The notes: generated from the sequence alone by a model not told the origin. DNA of 64,000 nt from Echinimonas agarilytica (GCF_023703465.1 NZ_JAMQGP010000001.1:496001-560000); one strand, 5' to 3'; positions 40,318-49,830 are shown, counted from the stretch's first letter. Made by a program: numbers and translations.

Positions 40318-40728
40318 ATGAATAGTGAAAAAGCGATTTCGTTAATCGCAATCGGGTTGGGTGGAATTATTTCAGTGTCGTCAGCAGGCGGCCACTACGA
40401 CTTTGTGGATATGGTGATTGGTATCGTGCTCTTGCTATTAGTCTGGCCTATGCTCAGATTAAAGAAAGCCGGTATTCGGGAGCGTTTAGTGGTGGCCAGT
40501 ATTGCAGGATTAGTGATGGTGTTGATCGCTGGCCCTTTTGTTGACCATGCGCTGTATTTGTACTCTGAACATGAACTGGTGGCATACGTTCGGGCGAGTG
40601 ACGACATTCCTGCCGGGGACAAAATATCTATTTTCCAAAACAACCAAACTATTCACTCTGCGTTGTGGCTATTTTTTAGTGGCGTGTTATTGCTGTGGAT
40701 GCTTGTATTTGAAAAATCCAAAGATTAA
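40318..40728 (+). CDS. Hypothetical membrane protein
   Basis: A 136-residue protein with about four membrane spans (about residues 6-22, 30-46, 55-75 and 110-130) and one soluble loop before the last span (YLYSEHELVAYVRASDDIPAGDKISIFQ). The start at 40318 has AAGGA five bases upstream; an in-frame ATG at 40288 would add ten residues but has a poor ribosome site. I do not recognise a family. Its own terminator follows. Confidence 0.6.
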   Translation: MNSEKAISLIAIGLGGIISVSSAGGHYDFVDMVIGIVLLLLVWPMLRLKKAGIRERLVVASIAGLVMVLIAGPFVDHALYLYSEHELVAYVRASDDIPAGDKISIFQNNQTIHSALWLFFSGVLLLWMLVFEKSKD

Positions 40729-40730
40729 AT

Positions 40731-40763
40731 AAAAAAGGCATGAAATGAGCGTTCATGCCTTTG
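40731..40763 (+). terminator. Terminator after the hypothetical membrane gene
   Basis: GGCATGAA and TTCATGCC form the stem, with A6 on the left and TTTG on the right. Confidence 0.7.
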
Positions 40764-40775
40764 TCATCATTGAAG

Positions 40776-40810
40776 CAAAAAGCTTCAGCGTTTGCCCGCT
40801 GAAGCTTTTT
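40776..40810. terminator. Terminator at the sulfatase 3' end
   Basis: AAAAAGCTTCAGCG and CGCTGAAGCTTTTT form a long stem next to the stop of the minus-strand sulfatase gene; the A-rich left arm gives the U tract on that strand. Confidence 0.85.
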
Positions 40811-40812
40811 GG

Positions 40813-42522
40813 TTAGTAAGGGTCATTTGGCTTGATCTTGATGATTTCGGCGTAGTCGACAATCTTGTTTTCGGCTTTCCATTTTTCGCTCATCGCGAGT
40901 AATTTTTTCACCATCTCTGGCTTTTTGTCTGCGAGGTTATTGGTCTCGCCCGGATCATTGTCCAAGTCATACAGTTCGTAAGCAATGCCCGGTTTGGCGA
41001 GGGTTTGCAGATACCAACCTGCTTCAACAAGTAATTTCCAGCGGCCTTGATAAATCACGCTCTGCTGACCTTTGTCATTGAAGTAAATAGCTTCAGGTGG
41101 CGTCATTGGCTCGCCTTTAATGGATGAGATAACACTTCGTCCATCTGGTTTTCTAGGCGTTTTGCCACGGAATTTTTCAGGAAACTCAGTGTTAGTGATT
41201 TCCAACAATGTGGGTGTAATATCGCCTACCCAAATGAGGTCATCGGACATCGTGCCTGGCTTAATCACGCCCGGCCAGCTTGCAATGGCATGCGTACGGG
41301 CGCCACCTTCCCACAATAATGCCTTCACACCTTTATAAGGCACATTCATTAGGTCACCAATGTGAGATGCTGCGCCATTGTCTGAGAAGTAGAAAATCAG
41401 CGTGTTGTCGTACTCACCACTGTCTTTCAGACCTTGTACTAGCTTCCCTACGTTTTCGTCGAGTTTTTCCATCATGGCAGCATGAACAGCTGATTGAAGT
41501 CGGAATTTCTCGATTTTTTCTGGGTCTTGTTTGGTCCACATGTAGTTATTGTTGACCGTGTCGACATCGCCAGAGAATAGGCCGGTTTTGACCAGGCCTT
41601 TATGGCGTTCATCAGCAATTTTTTGTAGGTCGGAGTAACGTTTTAGGTATTTCTGAACCAGTTCTTCTGGCGCTTGCAGCGGCTTGTGCGGAGCTCGATA
41701 AGCCACATACATGAAAAACGGTTCGGTTTTTTCAGATGCTTCTTCAATCATGTCAATGGCGCGATCGGTCATGCCATCAGTGGCGTAAAATGCTTTGCCC
41801 GACTTACCATCGCAGCTGCCGTAATGTTTTTGCTCAAAAGGCCCGCCCGCGTAGCAGCGCATTTTGTAGTTGTAGTCGTACTTGAGCGTGGCTTTTTGGT
41901 TGCCTTCGTAATATTCGTGGCCATCTTCGGGTCTCACAAAAAGATTCCCTTGAGCACCATGAAACACAAAGCTCTGCTGGAATCCTCGCTGCGGCGGTAA
42001 GCCTAGGTAATCGAGCTCCATTTCTTTTTCGGTCAGCTCCATACCAGAGTGTGCTTGACGCCAAATAGGTGCGAGTTTCTTCGGATTTTCTTTAATGTAA
42101 CTGCCTCCCAAGTGCCATTTGCCAGCCATCAGCGTTTGGTAGCCATTGCTGCCAAGCATTTCTGAAATCAGAGGCTGATCATATGGAAGTCTTGCACGGT
42201 GGGCTTCAAATGGCAGTTCGCGTACCCAGTCACCTACAACTCCTCCACCGAAACCTACGTGTGCAGCGTCAACACCGGTTAATAGCGAGGCGCGGGTTGG
42301 GCTGCATCGGGCATTGCTGTAAAAGCGACTAAAGCGCATGCCTTGTTGCGCTAATTGGTCGAGGTTGGGAGTTTCAATTTCGCCGCCAAAACTTCCCAAG
42401 TCGGTATAGCCGGAATCGTCAGATAAAATCACAACGATGTTTGGGCGTTTGTCTTCGGCTTGGCTCACAAACGGCATGAATGAACTGAGGATAAGCAAAG
42501 AAAGAGAGGTGAGTTTTTTCAT
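40813..42522 (-). CDS. Exported S1-type sulfatase (arylsulfatase-like)
   Basis: A 569-residue type I (formylglycine) sulfatase. The signal peptide ends near SQA-ED (residue 22). The metal-binding DD pair is at residues 35-36 (VILSDDSGYTDLGSFGGEIETPNLDQLA), and the active-site motif CSPTR starts at Cys73, a canonical C-x-P-x-R that can mature to formylglycine. LMAGKWHLGG and IFYFSDNGA are the other landmarks. It most resembles the AtsA-like group, often placed in S1_4, but this was not tested. The start at 42522 opens the signal peptide. It lies next to groEL at the left edge of the sugar-degradation region; the sulfate ester position it attacks is unknown. Confidence 0.92.
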   Translation of the reverse strand: MKKLTSLSLLILSSFMPFVSQAEDKRPNIVVILSDDSGYTDLGSFGGEIETPNLDQLAQQGMRFSRFYSNARCSPTRASLLTGVDAAHVGFGGGVVGDWVRELPFEAHRARLPYDQPLISEMLGSNGYQTLMAGKWHLGGSYIKENPKKLAPIWRQAHSGMELTEKEMELDYLGLPPQRGFQQSFVFHGAQGNLFVRPEDGHEYYEGNQKATLKYDYNYKMRCYAGGPFEQKHYGSCDGKSGKAFYATDGMTDRAIDMIEEASEKTEPFFMYVAYRAPHKPLQAPEELVQKYLKRYSDLQKIADERHKGLVKTGLFSGDVDTVNNNYMWTKQDPEKIEKFRLQSAVHAAMMEKLDENVGKLVQGLKDSGEYDNTLIFYFSDNGAASHIGDLMNVPYKGVKALLWEGGARTHAIASWPGVIKPGTMSDDLIWVGDITPTLLEITNTEFPEKFRGKTPRKPDGRSVISSIKGEPMTPPEAIYFNDKGQQSVIYQGRWKLLVEAGWYLQTLAKPGIAYELYDLDNDPGETNNLADKKPEMVKKLLAMSEKWKAENKIVDYAEIIKIKPNDPY

Positions 42523-42665
42523 GGTAACAATGTTTATTGTTGACAATTGAGTTAGTTTAACCGAATGAAGCACGAAAATAACAGCAATACCTTTTAGCAG
42601 GACCAGATGTTTGTGATTCAATTCATAGTTCTAACTATCAATGTTCTGAGCATCAAGGATGCGTT

Positions 42666-43202
42666 GTGTTTGTGCCGGGCACGAGTGTAGAGCAGGCACA
42701 AACGGTGTTGTTGCAGGATGATGTTTATATGTCTTTTCTACAACGTGTATGTGGCGAGTTGGCAGCTAAGCCTCATCAATGCTGGCCTCGTTATGCGTCG
42801 GTTTGTGCCGGAGCTTTGCTATTAGCTAACACGGGTATATTTAAAGGTAAGCAAGTCACGACCCATTGGGCGATGCGCGGGGCTTTGGCAAATCTTCAAG
42901 GCGTCACCTTGGCGCCAGATTACCCCCGCTATGTGCATGATCAAGACGTGTTGACGGGCGGAGGAATTGCTTCGGGAATTGATGAGGCGCTCTATTTGGT
43001 AAGTTCGCTGAGTTCAGTGGATGAAGCATGTAAAGCTCAGCTCATCATGCAATATGCGCCCGCTCCGCCATTTCATTGTGGCAACCCAGATCAGGCTGAG
43101 CAGTCGGGGTATCTTGATATGGTGAACGGAATGCTCAGTGCAGATCAAGCCAGCGTTGATACCATTCAAAGTATTCTACAAGGCCGTTATGGCTCGGCTT
43201 GA
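42666..43202 (+). pseudogene. N-terminally truncated DJ-1/PfpI-family protein
   Basis: A 178-residue frame matching the C-terminal two thirds of the isonitrile-hydratase-like DJ-1/PfpI group: FVPG, then SVCAGALLLANTG with the nucleophile cysteine (Cys47), VTTHWAMRGAL, LTGGGIASGIDEALYL and YAPAPPFHCGNPD. The first ~60 residues of the family, including the initial beta strand, are missing. The frame stays open upstream to about 42582 but without a family-like start. GTG at 42666 has AAGGA six bases upstream, so a short protein could be made. A degraded gene is the best reading, with a shortened functional protein as the alternative. Confidence 0.55.
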
Positions 43203-43248
43203 AGGCAACTCAGGGGCTTTCAACAAGCCCCTTCGCCAATCTATATAT

Positions 43249-45069
43249 TCAACGACAGGTGTAGGTACCTTGGTTGGTTATCTTTTCTTTGCCTTTTTGA
43301 GGCGGCAAATGCGTAGGTAAAATGCCGGTGAGCAGATTTACTTTTCGAATCAAGTAGTGTGGATCGGAACCCATTGTTTTATTCCAACGCATGCACTGAT
43401 AATTGACAAATGGTCGGCGAAAACGGCTATACCTTTTTAAATACAATCGCCCTAGATATTTACGCCAGCGATAGCTTCGGTGGTTGTGGGTTAAGGTATC
43501 GGGTTTTGCGCGTGGCGGCGCAGACAGCTCGTTGCGATAAAGGTCAACTTTGTTGCCTCCAATGGTTAATCCTTCCACAATCGGCCAACGAGTTTGAGTA
43601 ATGGGGAAAGGCGCAAACATATTCCACTTTTGCCATAACCCTAGAGCGTTGCGAACTTTGATCAAGGAGGAATCAATTTGTGGCACAGTACTGACGTAAG
43701 ACAAGTTGATTTGAAGCACCATGACTGCAAGCGCAAGCACTACGAGTTGTGCCCCCCAATTGTGCTTGCCAGAGGAGTGTCGCCACGGCAGTGCACGTTG
43801 CGTGAACTTACCCAGTACCATGCGTCGGTTCCCGATGAAGTGGTAGCAGCGGTCGCCCGATTGATTCAAGGCTTGCAGGCCTTTCATTGGCCATTTCATC
43901 CAAAACAATAAAGGGCTTTGGCCGACAAGCCAGGTGAGGGCATCCCACTCAAGTCTGTAAGTATCGTCCGCCGACTTCACCACCCAGCTATCATGCTTGT
44001 CGAGCAATGGGGCAGCTGTACTATCGCCTTGGGCTGGGAGTACTTCAATTCGTGGTAAAAGCAGCATGGTCCGAAGAATATAAACGGTTTTTTTGCAGAA
44101 CTCGCAGCCTTCATCGTAATACACCATAACGCCTGAACTGCGCTTAGCGACCCATTTGGAATCGACCATTGCCCAAACTGCAGAGGGGGTAAACAAGAGT
44201 AAAGAAGTGATACTGACGTAGGGAAAATGTCCCACGTTGAGAAGCAATAAAAAGCCAATGTGCATGCAAATCAACAGCACCAAAGCGGGGAGCCGAAACC
44301 ATAGCAATAAAAATGGAGTGATTAGGAATAAAGGACCGTAAAGCTCGATGTAAAATACAAATTGCGTGAGCATTGGCAGTATGGGTTCAAGCACGTTGCC
44401 AATCCAGTGGCCCAGATATGTTGTGTAATGTTCGGCGTTCAGGGCGTAGTAAACTGCGGTGTAGTCTTCGGTCCAGGCTTTGCCTGTTTTAAGCAGAGCC
44501 CCAGCCCAATACACGTACATGGCCTGCATTAACATCGCGATAGTGGCGACGCTAAAGTGATTTTGCTGTGGATAAGGTTGGTTCTTTTCGAGCGCCGAAT
44601 CAATCGCAAAGCGTGCGCCGAGCGGCAAGAACATGGCCCAGAACAGCAATACGCGCATTAAGTCATCGGCACCTGAAAGCAGTATTGGGTTTCGGATTTG
44701 CACCGACATTAATAGTACCCAGCTCACCGCTGTTGCAAGCCTTGTTTTATAGCCAACGAGCAAAGCAAGTGCGGCCAAAACGGCAAGAGCCAAAAGTACT
44801 CCGGCAAATAAAGTGGAGCCGTTTAGAAAATACAAAGACCAAGTGGCGTCACCGTAATAGCTAATAATATCAGAACGCTTAGTGATGCCGGTGTCCGTAA
44901 AAAATGCAATGAAGTCGCCGCTTCGTATCCACAAATCGGCCAGAATAATAATGGCAATCAGCACTCTAAAAAGTGCGAGAGTTCGATAATCAATGCTAAA
45001 TGCGCGCACAAATCCCCCCAAAATTGGAATCTGTTGTAACGGTAATGAAGCGTGAGGTGAATGACTCAC
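43249..45069 (-). CDS. HTTM-domain membrane protein fused to a DCC thiol domain
   Basis: A 606-residue protein. Residues ~25-300 form the HTTM (horizontally transferred transmembrane) domain related to vitamin K-dependent gamma-carboxylase, with multiple spans and the ALFRVLIAIIILADL opening. It continues into a DCC/DUF393 thioredoxin-like domain with the motif VYYDEGCEFCKKTVYIL (Cys322, Cys325), then another span and a basic C-terminal region. The start is GTG with AAGGAGAG upstream. HTTM proteins of bacteria have no established reaction; a redox role of the CxxC is inferred. The gene is convergent with the DJ-1-like fragment. Confidence 0.8.
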   Translation of the reverse strand: MSHSPHASLPLQQIPILGGFVRAFSIDYRTLALFRVLIAIIILADLWIRSGDFIAFFTDTGITKRSDIISYYGDATWSLYFLNGSTLFAGVLLALAVLAALALLVGYKTRLATAVSWVLLMSVQIRNPILLSGADDLMRVLLFWAMFLPLGARFAIDSALEKNQPYPQQNHFSVATIAMLMQAMYVYWAGALLKTGKAWTEDYTAVYYALNAEHYTTYLGHWIGNVLEPILPMLTQFVFYIELYGPLFLITPFLLLWFRLPALVLLICMHIGFLLLLNVGHFPYVSITSLLLFTPSAVWAMVDSKWVAKRSSGVMVYYDEGCEFCKKTVYILRTMLLLPRIEVLPAQGDSTAAPLLDKHDSWVVKSADDTYRLEWDALTWLVGQSPLLFWMKWPMKGLQALNQSGDRCYHFIGNRRMVLGKFTQRALPWRHSSGKHNWGAQLVVLALAVMVLQINLSYVSTVPQIDSSLIKVRNALGLWQKWNMFAPFPITQTRWPIVEGLTIGGNKVDLYRNELSAPPRAKPDTLTHNHRSYRWRKYLGRLYLKRYSRFRRPFVNYQCMRWNKTMGSDPHYLIRKVNLLTGILPTHLPPQKGKEKITNQGTYTCR

Positions 45070-45496
45070 AAGCTCTCCTTGTACTTAGTCAGAATCGTTT
45101 AGCAATTTATTTTACGGGTAAACTTTGATCTATTTATGGCGCTGTATGCTAACGGCCATACGATTGGTTGCGCCCTATGATCATTGAGTTTGAGATAAAT
45201 GCCCTAAAACCAGGGTAAATTAAGGCTGTATGCTCGATGCAAATCACATTTTCCATGACTGTTAAATTAATTCTTAATCACCCATCCAAAAAACAGCCTC
45301 GGCTTTATAAGGCTCCTCTAATGCGTTGAAGTCAGGTCAAAGGAGTTCTGACACTTGTGCATGTGGCCCGCTATATAAGGCAAACCGAAAATGTGGAAAC
45401 AATGTGGATCTTCTTCAATTTCAATGTTGGGCACTCGCTTCACTGCGCATAAACAGACATGCTGGTCTTGCAAAACAAGAATAACAGAGGCCATTT
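45070..45496. other. Intergenic region between the HTTM and sulfatase-YHYH genes
   Basis: A divergent promoter region without a supportable gene. It contains the ten-base direct repeat GCTGTATGCT at 45141-45150 and 45225-45234, and an AGAGG ribosome site just before 45497. No clear sigma-70 promoter pair was found. Confidence 0.35.
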
Positions 45497-47776
45497 ATGA
45501 AGCTGAATCTCATACTGATCATCAGTTGTTTGGTGCTGACCGCATGTGGTGGTTCAGGCGGATCGTCATCCACTGAGATGGATCCAACACCAGTACCAGA
45601 GACGCCCGATGTATCTGAACTCGAAGATGAGGGGGGCGAAGAGCCCATTAATGAGCCCGATGAAACGTCTCCTGAAGATCTAGAACAATCAGCCCAGCCT
45701 AACATTATATTTATTCTGAGTGACGACCAAGGTATCGACGCGTCTGCTCAATACAGCTATAGCGTAGATGTGCCCAATACACCAATATTGAATGGGCTGG
45801 CCAATGATGGACTTGTGTTTGACAACGCATGGGTTACGCCGGCATGTTCAACTACTCGAGCAGCTTTGCTTACCGGTCAATACGGCATTCATAGCGGTGT
45901 TTCATCGGTGCCCGGCAATTTGGCCACGAGCTCTGAAACCGTGCAAACTTACCTAAAATCGCAGGACGCCACGGAACATTATCAAACGGGCTTTTTTGGC
46001 AAATGGCATTTGGGCAATAATGCAGGCGGGCCAACCTCATTTGGCATTGATTATTTTGCAGGAAACATGAGCAATATCGACGACTATTACAGTTGGGAGC
46101 TTACGTTGAATGATGAAGTGTCTATTTCTACTGAATATCACACCCGCGCGATTACAAACCAGGCAATAGATTGGATCGCTTCGCAAAATACATCTTCCTC
46201 TTGGTTCGCATGGGTCGCTTACTCGGCACCGCATTCGCCATTTCACTTACCGCCTGACGACCTTCATAGCCGAACGTTGTCTGGCAGCGCTAACGATATA
46301 TCTTCGAATTCCAGAGACTATTATTTGGCGGCAATCGAAGCCATGGACTCTGAAATAGGGCGCTTGCTAGATTCATTACCCGAAGAGACACGCAATAACA
46401 CGGTGATATTTTTTATTGGTGACAATGGCACTCCCGCTCAAATTTTAGACACCTCAGTACTGTTCCAAGGACAGAGTAAAAACAGTCTTTATGAAGGAGG
46501 CGTTCGAGCCCCATTTGTTGTGTCGGGCGCAGGAGTAACCCGCAAAGGAGAGCGCGAAGAACGGCTGGTGAATGCAACAGACATGTTCGCCACGATTGCA
46601 CAAATTGCTGGGCTAGACTTGGATGCAATGCACGACAGCGAAAGCTTTGCGCACTTGCTTGAAGGCTCTGCTGTATCGGGCCGCGACTATAACTTTGTTC
46701 ACTTTACCAACGATAGTATTGATGGGTACGCCATTCGCAATTTGGAATTTAAGCTCATCGAGTGGCACGATGGCTCGCAGGAACTTTATCAATTGTCGGA
46801 ACAGAGCATTGAAACCGAAGATTTAATCGCAATTGGCGCTGTATTGAATACCGCACAATCCAATGCGTTTGAATTGCTCAATAATCGTTTAGATTCAATT
46901 TTAGGACGGGCAGATGATGCGGGGCCTGAAAGCCCTGTTGATATTACCAATGCCACATTGACCAGTCGCAGCGTTAGCTGTGCGGACTATGCCAATGATT
47001 ATGTTTCTGACGTCGTTGACGTCAACGAAGCCCAATTGTTTCAAGGCGATCTCAGTATTGCTGTGGTAGGGAATAAGTGCGTGTTCGATACCAATGCAAT
47101 TCCTAACCATGATTTTAACGATGGAGATGCCGGTTTCCCCAATCAGGTTTCGGCACAGTCGGATCAATTTCAAGTGACCACTGCGCCAAGTTTTGCAGCT
47201 GCGCCCACAGAATTATCGTTGCAAATCGACAACGCTTTGTTGCTCAATGGCGTAAAGGTCGACTTATTGGCTGCGGGGTGTTTCGGCATTGGCAATGGTA
47301 AAGTCGGTTGCAATGATATGTCGACTCCTTGGCGCTACGATCCCATGCACCCTGTCAATGGCTTCCGGGTGGATACCCACAATGCCCATGCGCAACCCGA
47401 CGGCACCTACCATTATCACGGTACACCTAATGCGTTTTATCACCAAACTGATGTAGTTGAATCCCCGGTGATTGGTTTTGCTGCTGATGGTTTCCCAATC
47501 TTTGGCCCTTTCTATACTGATGGTGAGGGCGTGGTGCGAAAAGCCGTCCCAAGTTATCGCCTAAAATCAGGCAACCGCCCTATGGACGATGAATCACCAG
47601 GAGGTGGGTATGACGGCAGCTTCCTTGATGACTATGAATATGTGCAGGGGCTAGGCGACCTAGACGTGTGTAATGGCATGACGGTGAACGACCACTACGG
47701 GTACTACATTACGGACGACTACCCCTATGTACTCGCGTGCTTTCAAGGCACCCCAGACGCATCATTTTATAAATAA
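45497..47776 (+). CDS. Lipoprotein: S1-type sulfatase fused to YHYH domain
   Basis: A 759-residue protein. Residues 1-17 are a signal peptide with lipobox LTAC (Cys17); 18-66 form an acidic, proline/serine/glutamate-rich linker. Residues ~67-440 are a sulfatase domain with the DD pair (residues 76-77), FFGKWHLGN and FIGDNGTP. The formylglycine site is ACSTTRAALLTG (Cys117): C-S-T-T-R, with threonine where the canonical motif has proline or alanine. From ~490 to the end is a YHYH-type domain with GTYHYHGTP (YHYH at 638-641) and FAADGFPIFGPF. The YHYH domain has no known function. The sulfatase may act on a different substrate or be inactive. Confidence 0.85.
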   Translation: MKLNLILIISCLVLTACGGSGGSSSTEMDPTPVPETPDVSELEDEGGEEPINEPDETSPEDLEQSAQPNIIFILSDDQGIDASAQYSYSVDVPNTPILNGLANDGLVFDNAWVTPACSTTRAALLTGQYGIHSGVSSVPGNLATSSETVQTYLKSQDATEHYQTGFFGKWHLGNNAGGPTSFGIDYFAGNMSNIDDYYSWELTLNDEVSISTEYHTRAITNQAIDWIASQNTSSSWFAWVAYSAPHSPFHLPPDDLHSRTLSGSANDISSNSRDYYLAAIEAMDSEIGRLLDSLPEETRNNTVIFFIGDNGTPAQILDTSVLFQGQSKNSLYEGGVRAPFVVSGAGVTRKGEREERLVNATDMFATIAQIAGLDLDAMHDSESFAHLLEGSAVSGRDYNFVHFTNDSIDGYAIRNLEFKLIEWHDGSQELYQLSEQSIETEDLIAIGAVLNTAQSNAFELLNNRLDSILGRADDAGPESPVDITNATLTSRSVSCADYANDYVSDVVDVNEAQLFQGDLSIAVVGNKCVFDTNAIPNHDFNDGDAGFPNQVSAQSDQFQVTTAPSFAAAPTELSLQIDNALLLNGVKVDLLAAGCFGIGNGKVGCNDMSTPWRYDPMHPVNGFRVDTHNAHAQPDGTYHYHGTPNAFYHQTDVVESPVIGFAADGFPIFGPFYTDGEGVVRKAVPSYRLKSGNRPMDDESPGGGYDGSFLDDYEYVQGLGDLDVCNGMTVNDHYGYYITDDYPYVLACFQGTPDASFYK

Positions 47777-47968
47777 ACCTTATTCTTTTACATGCAGTCC
47801 TTGACGATGTGTCAGCGGCTTTTTTGTTTCAAAGGTTTTAGAAGTAGGTGCCTGTGGCCTCCATCCATGATTGTTTGAATTGTTCTCCTTCCCTACCGTC
47901 AAATTCATTTGAGCACTTCTGTTGGCCTGATAATCGAATCAAGCCAATTGCTTACACGCCTGATTCGA

Positions 47969-48343
47969 TTACGCTTGCTTTACGAACAGCAAGCGGCTTT
48001 CGGCATCGATATTGTTGATCCAACCATGCGGAGTGTTGGCTTCAAAGGTAATGAAGTCGCCTGCTGCATAGGCCACTGATTCAGTTCTTTGTTCATCTGC
48101 GGTTCCTGCCAGTAATGTACCAGAGCCGCTGACCACGTATGCTAGCCAAGCGTCCTCTGATGCGTGCAGTTCAAATGTGTCGGATTCTTTGTCGACTTTC
48201 AAAATGAACATAAACACGCCTGATGCTTCCACCCCTGCGCCAGACCAGCCCTCTGGAAAATCATTTGCATTAAACTCCGGAGCAGCTTGGCTTGCCAAAT
48301 AGCTCTGCCCTTCTTTTTCTGACATGAGAATGTGTTGTGACAT
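47969..48343 (-). CDS. Cupin-domain protein
   Basis: A 124-residue single-domain cupin, with beta-barrel strands around FMFILKVDKESDTFELHASEDAWLAYVVSGSGTLLAG and a second motif PHGWINNIDAE. The start at 48343 is preceded by CAGGGAC; an upstream in-frame start is less likely. Small cupins in sugar loci include sugar isomerases and pectin-degradation-type proteins, but the metal-binding histidine pattern is incomplete here, so no reaction is proposed. Confidence 0.65.
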   Translation of the reverse strand: MSQHILMSEKEGQSYLASQAAPEFNANDFPEGWSGAGVEASGVFMFILKVDKESDTFELHASEDAWLAYVVSGSGTLLAGTADEQRTESVAYAAGDFITFEANTPHGWINNIDAESRLLFVKQA

Positions 48344-48681
48344 AAATTGTCCCTGTATGTGAGTTGTGATGATTGCTTCACGCATGGCGCATTGTTTTTT
48401 CATTGGAATGGTGAACGCGTCAGTAGTTCAATTTTAATTTGTTTGCTATGTAAAAATTTGTTGTGGCGCACACTACCATGGTATTGCTGCGACAAAAGGC
48501 AGGAGGCGCCTCTGCCCATTCACATTTTCAGCACTTTGACCAAATAGGTCTTTATTTGACTTGAATCGCCTATACCTGCGTCTGATTTTAAATCATACGC
48601 TTGAGTGTCTAGCCGTTCAAAAAGCGATTGCTTGAACGCGCAATTTTGACATTAACATGCAATCAAAAAGGGACACCTCAA
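48344..48681. other. Divergent promoter region, cupin / GH43
   Basis: No gene. An inverted repeat GTTCAA-N11-TTGAAC lies at about 48617-48639, some 45 bases before the GH43 start, and a near-palindrome rich in G and C (GGCAGGAGGCGCCTCTGCC) lies at about 48498-48516. Their roles are unknown. Confidence 0.35.
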
Positions 48682-49830
48682 ATGTTAAAAAGAGTTTTCA
48701 CTCACGTTTTGTTGGCAAGCTTCACTTTGGGAGCCAGTTGTACTGCATTGGCTTTTGGACCGGAGTTTTCAAGCGAAATGGTGGTGCCTAAACAAGGGGC
48801 GGCGGTACCCAAATCTTTCTCTTTAAACAAGGTGGACCGGGAACATCTTAAAAATCACGATAAAGCGGTTCAGATCTTTAGCGGAATGTTCCTTCGTGAC
48901 CCTTATATCATGAAGGGGCCAGACGGCTATTTCTATTACACAGGTACGCGCCTCGATAGGGTATTGGGAGGGGCGAAATATGATTATAAAAATGAAGGCG
49001 TAGAAATTTGGCGCTCCAAAAATTTGGCTGATTGGGAGTTGCTCGGTGTGCCGGTGAAGTTGGGGATGTTGTCTAATATTGACGCGTTTGCGAAACATGC
49101 TGCCACGCGAAAACACAATCAGGGTAAAGCGTTGCTTTGGGCGCCCGAGTTACATTATCTGAACAATAAGTGGTACATCACGCATACAACCAACTCTCAA
49201 CGAGCAGTACTTTGGGTTGCGGATAATGTGATGGGTCCTTATCAAGAACTCATGGGCACCGAGAAATTTGGGCATCGTCATGATCCCACATTATTCCAAG
49301 ACGACGATGGCAAAAACTATATGTTGTATGCGGCCACTGACATCCTTCAACTCAATAGTGAACTTAGCGCTTTTCAAGGTCAAAAGAAGAAGGCTTGGCC
49401 GAGTGATCGTAAAATTGGCCATGAAGGTACCTTTGTGATCAAACATGAAGACAAGTACGTGTTATTTGGCACAGCGTGGAGCACCGATAAGCCACGCAAG
49501 GGCACGTACAATCTCTACTACGCCACTGCGGACAATATTTTAGGTCCGTATTCTGAGCGCAAGTGGGTGGGGCGTTTCTTGGGACATGGCACACCATTTA
49601 AAGATTCACAAGGTCGCTGGTGGATGACCGCGTTTAAGAATGGAACCTATGTGCCTTATGACGATTTAATGCTTCAAAACGATCAAGGTGATGATGCTTA
49701 CACCGGCACTCAAAGTGGGGCGATGTTGGTGCCCATGGAGATTGATACGGATGAAACCGGAGAAGTTCGTTTTACGGTGAAAGATTATCGTTTTGCAACG
49801 CCAGGCCCCGAAGAGGTTCAACAGTTTTAA
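48682..49830 (+). CDS. Exported GH43-type glycoside hydrolase
   Basis: A 382-residue exported protein (signal peptide ending near ALA-FG, residue 24-25) with the five-bladed beta-propeller pattern of family GH43. The three catalytic carboxylates fit Asp73 in FLRDPYIMKGPDG (base), Asp201 in HDPTLFQDDDG (pKa modulator) and Glu248 in GHEGTFVIKHEDK (acid), with WAPELHYLNNKWYI as a further landmark. GH43 members cleave arabinose, xylose or galactose links; a role in trimming side groups of an algal galactan is inferred from the neighbours. The ATG at 48682 opens a signal peptide. Confidence 0.82.
   Translation: MLKRVFTHVLLASFTLGASCTALAFGPEFSSEMVVPKQGAAVPKSFSLNKVDREHLKNHDKAVQIFSGMFLRDPYIMKGPDGYFYYTGTRLDRVLGGAKYDYKNEGVEIWRSKNLADWELLGVPVKLGMLSNIDAFAKHAATRKHNQGKALLWAPELHYLNNKWYITHTTNSQRAVLWVADNVMGPYQELMGTEKFGHRHDPTLFQDDDGKNYMLYAATDILQLNSELSAFQGQKKKAWPSDRKIGHEGTFVIKHEDKYVLFGTAWSTDKPRKGTYNLYYATADNILGPYSERKWVGRFLGHGTPFKDSQGRWWMTAFKNGTYVPYDDLMLQNDQGDDAYTGTQSGAMLVPMEIDTDETGEVRFTVKDYRFATPGPEEVQQF

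Noticed and set aside
45391-45576. Short frame starting MWKQCGSSS before the sulfatase-YHYH gene
   Set aside because: It overlaps the sulfatase start in another frame and has no ribosome site or family match; the lipoprotein start at 45497 is far better supported.
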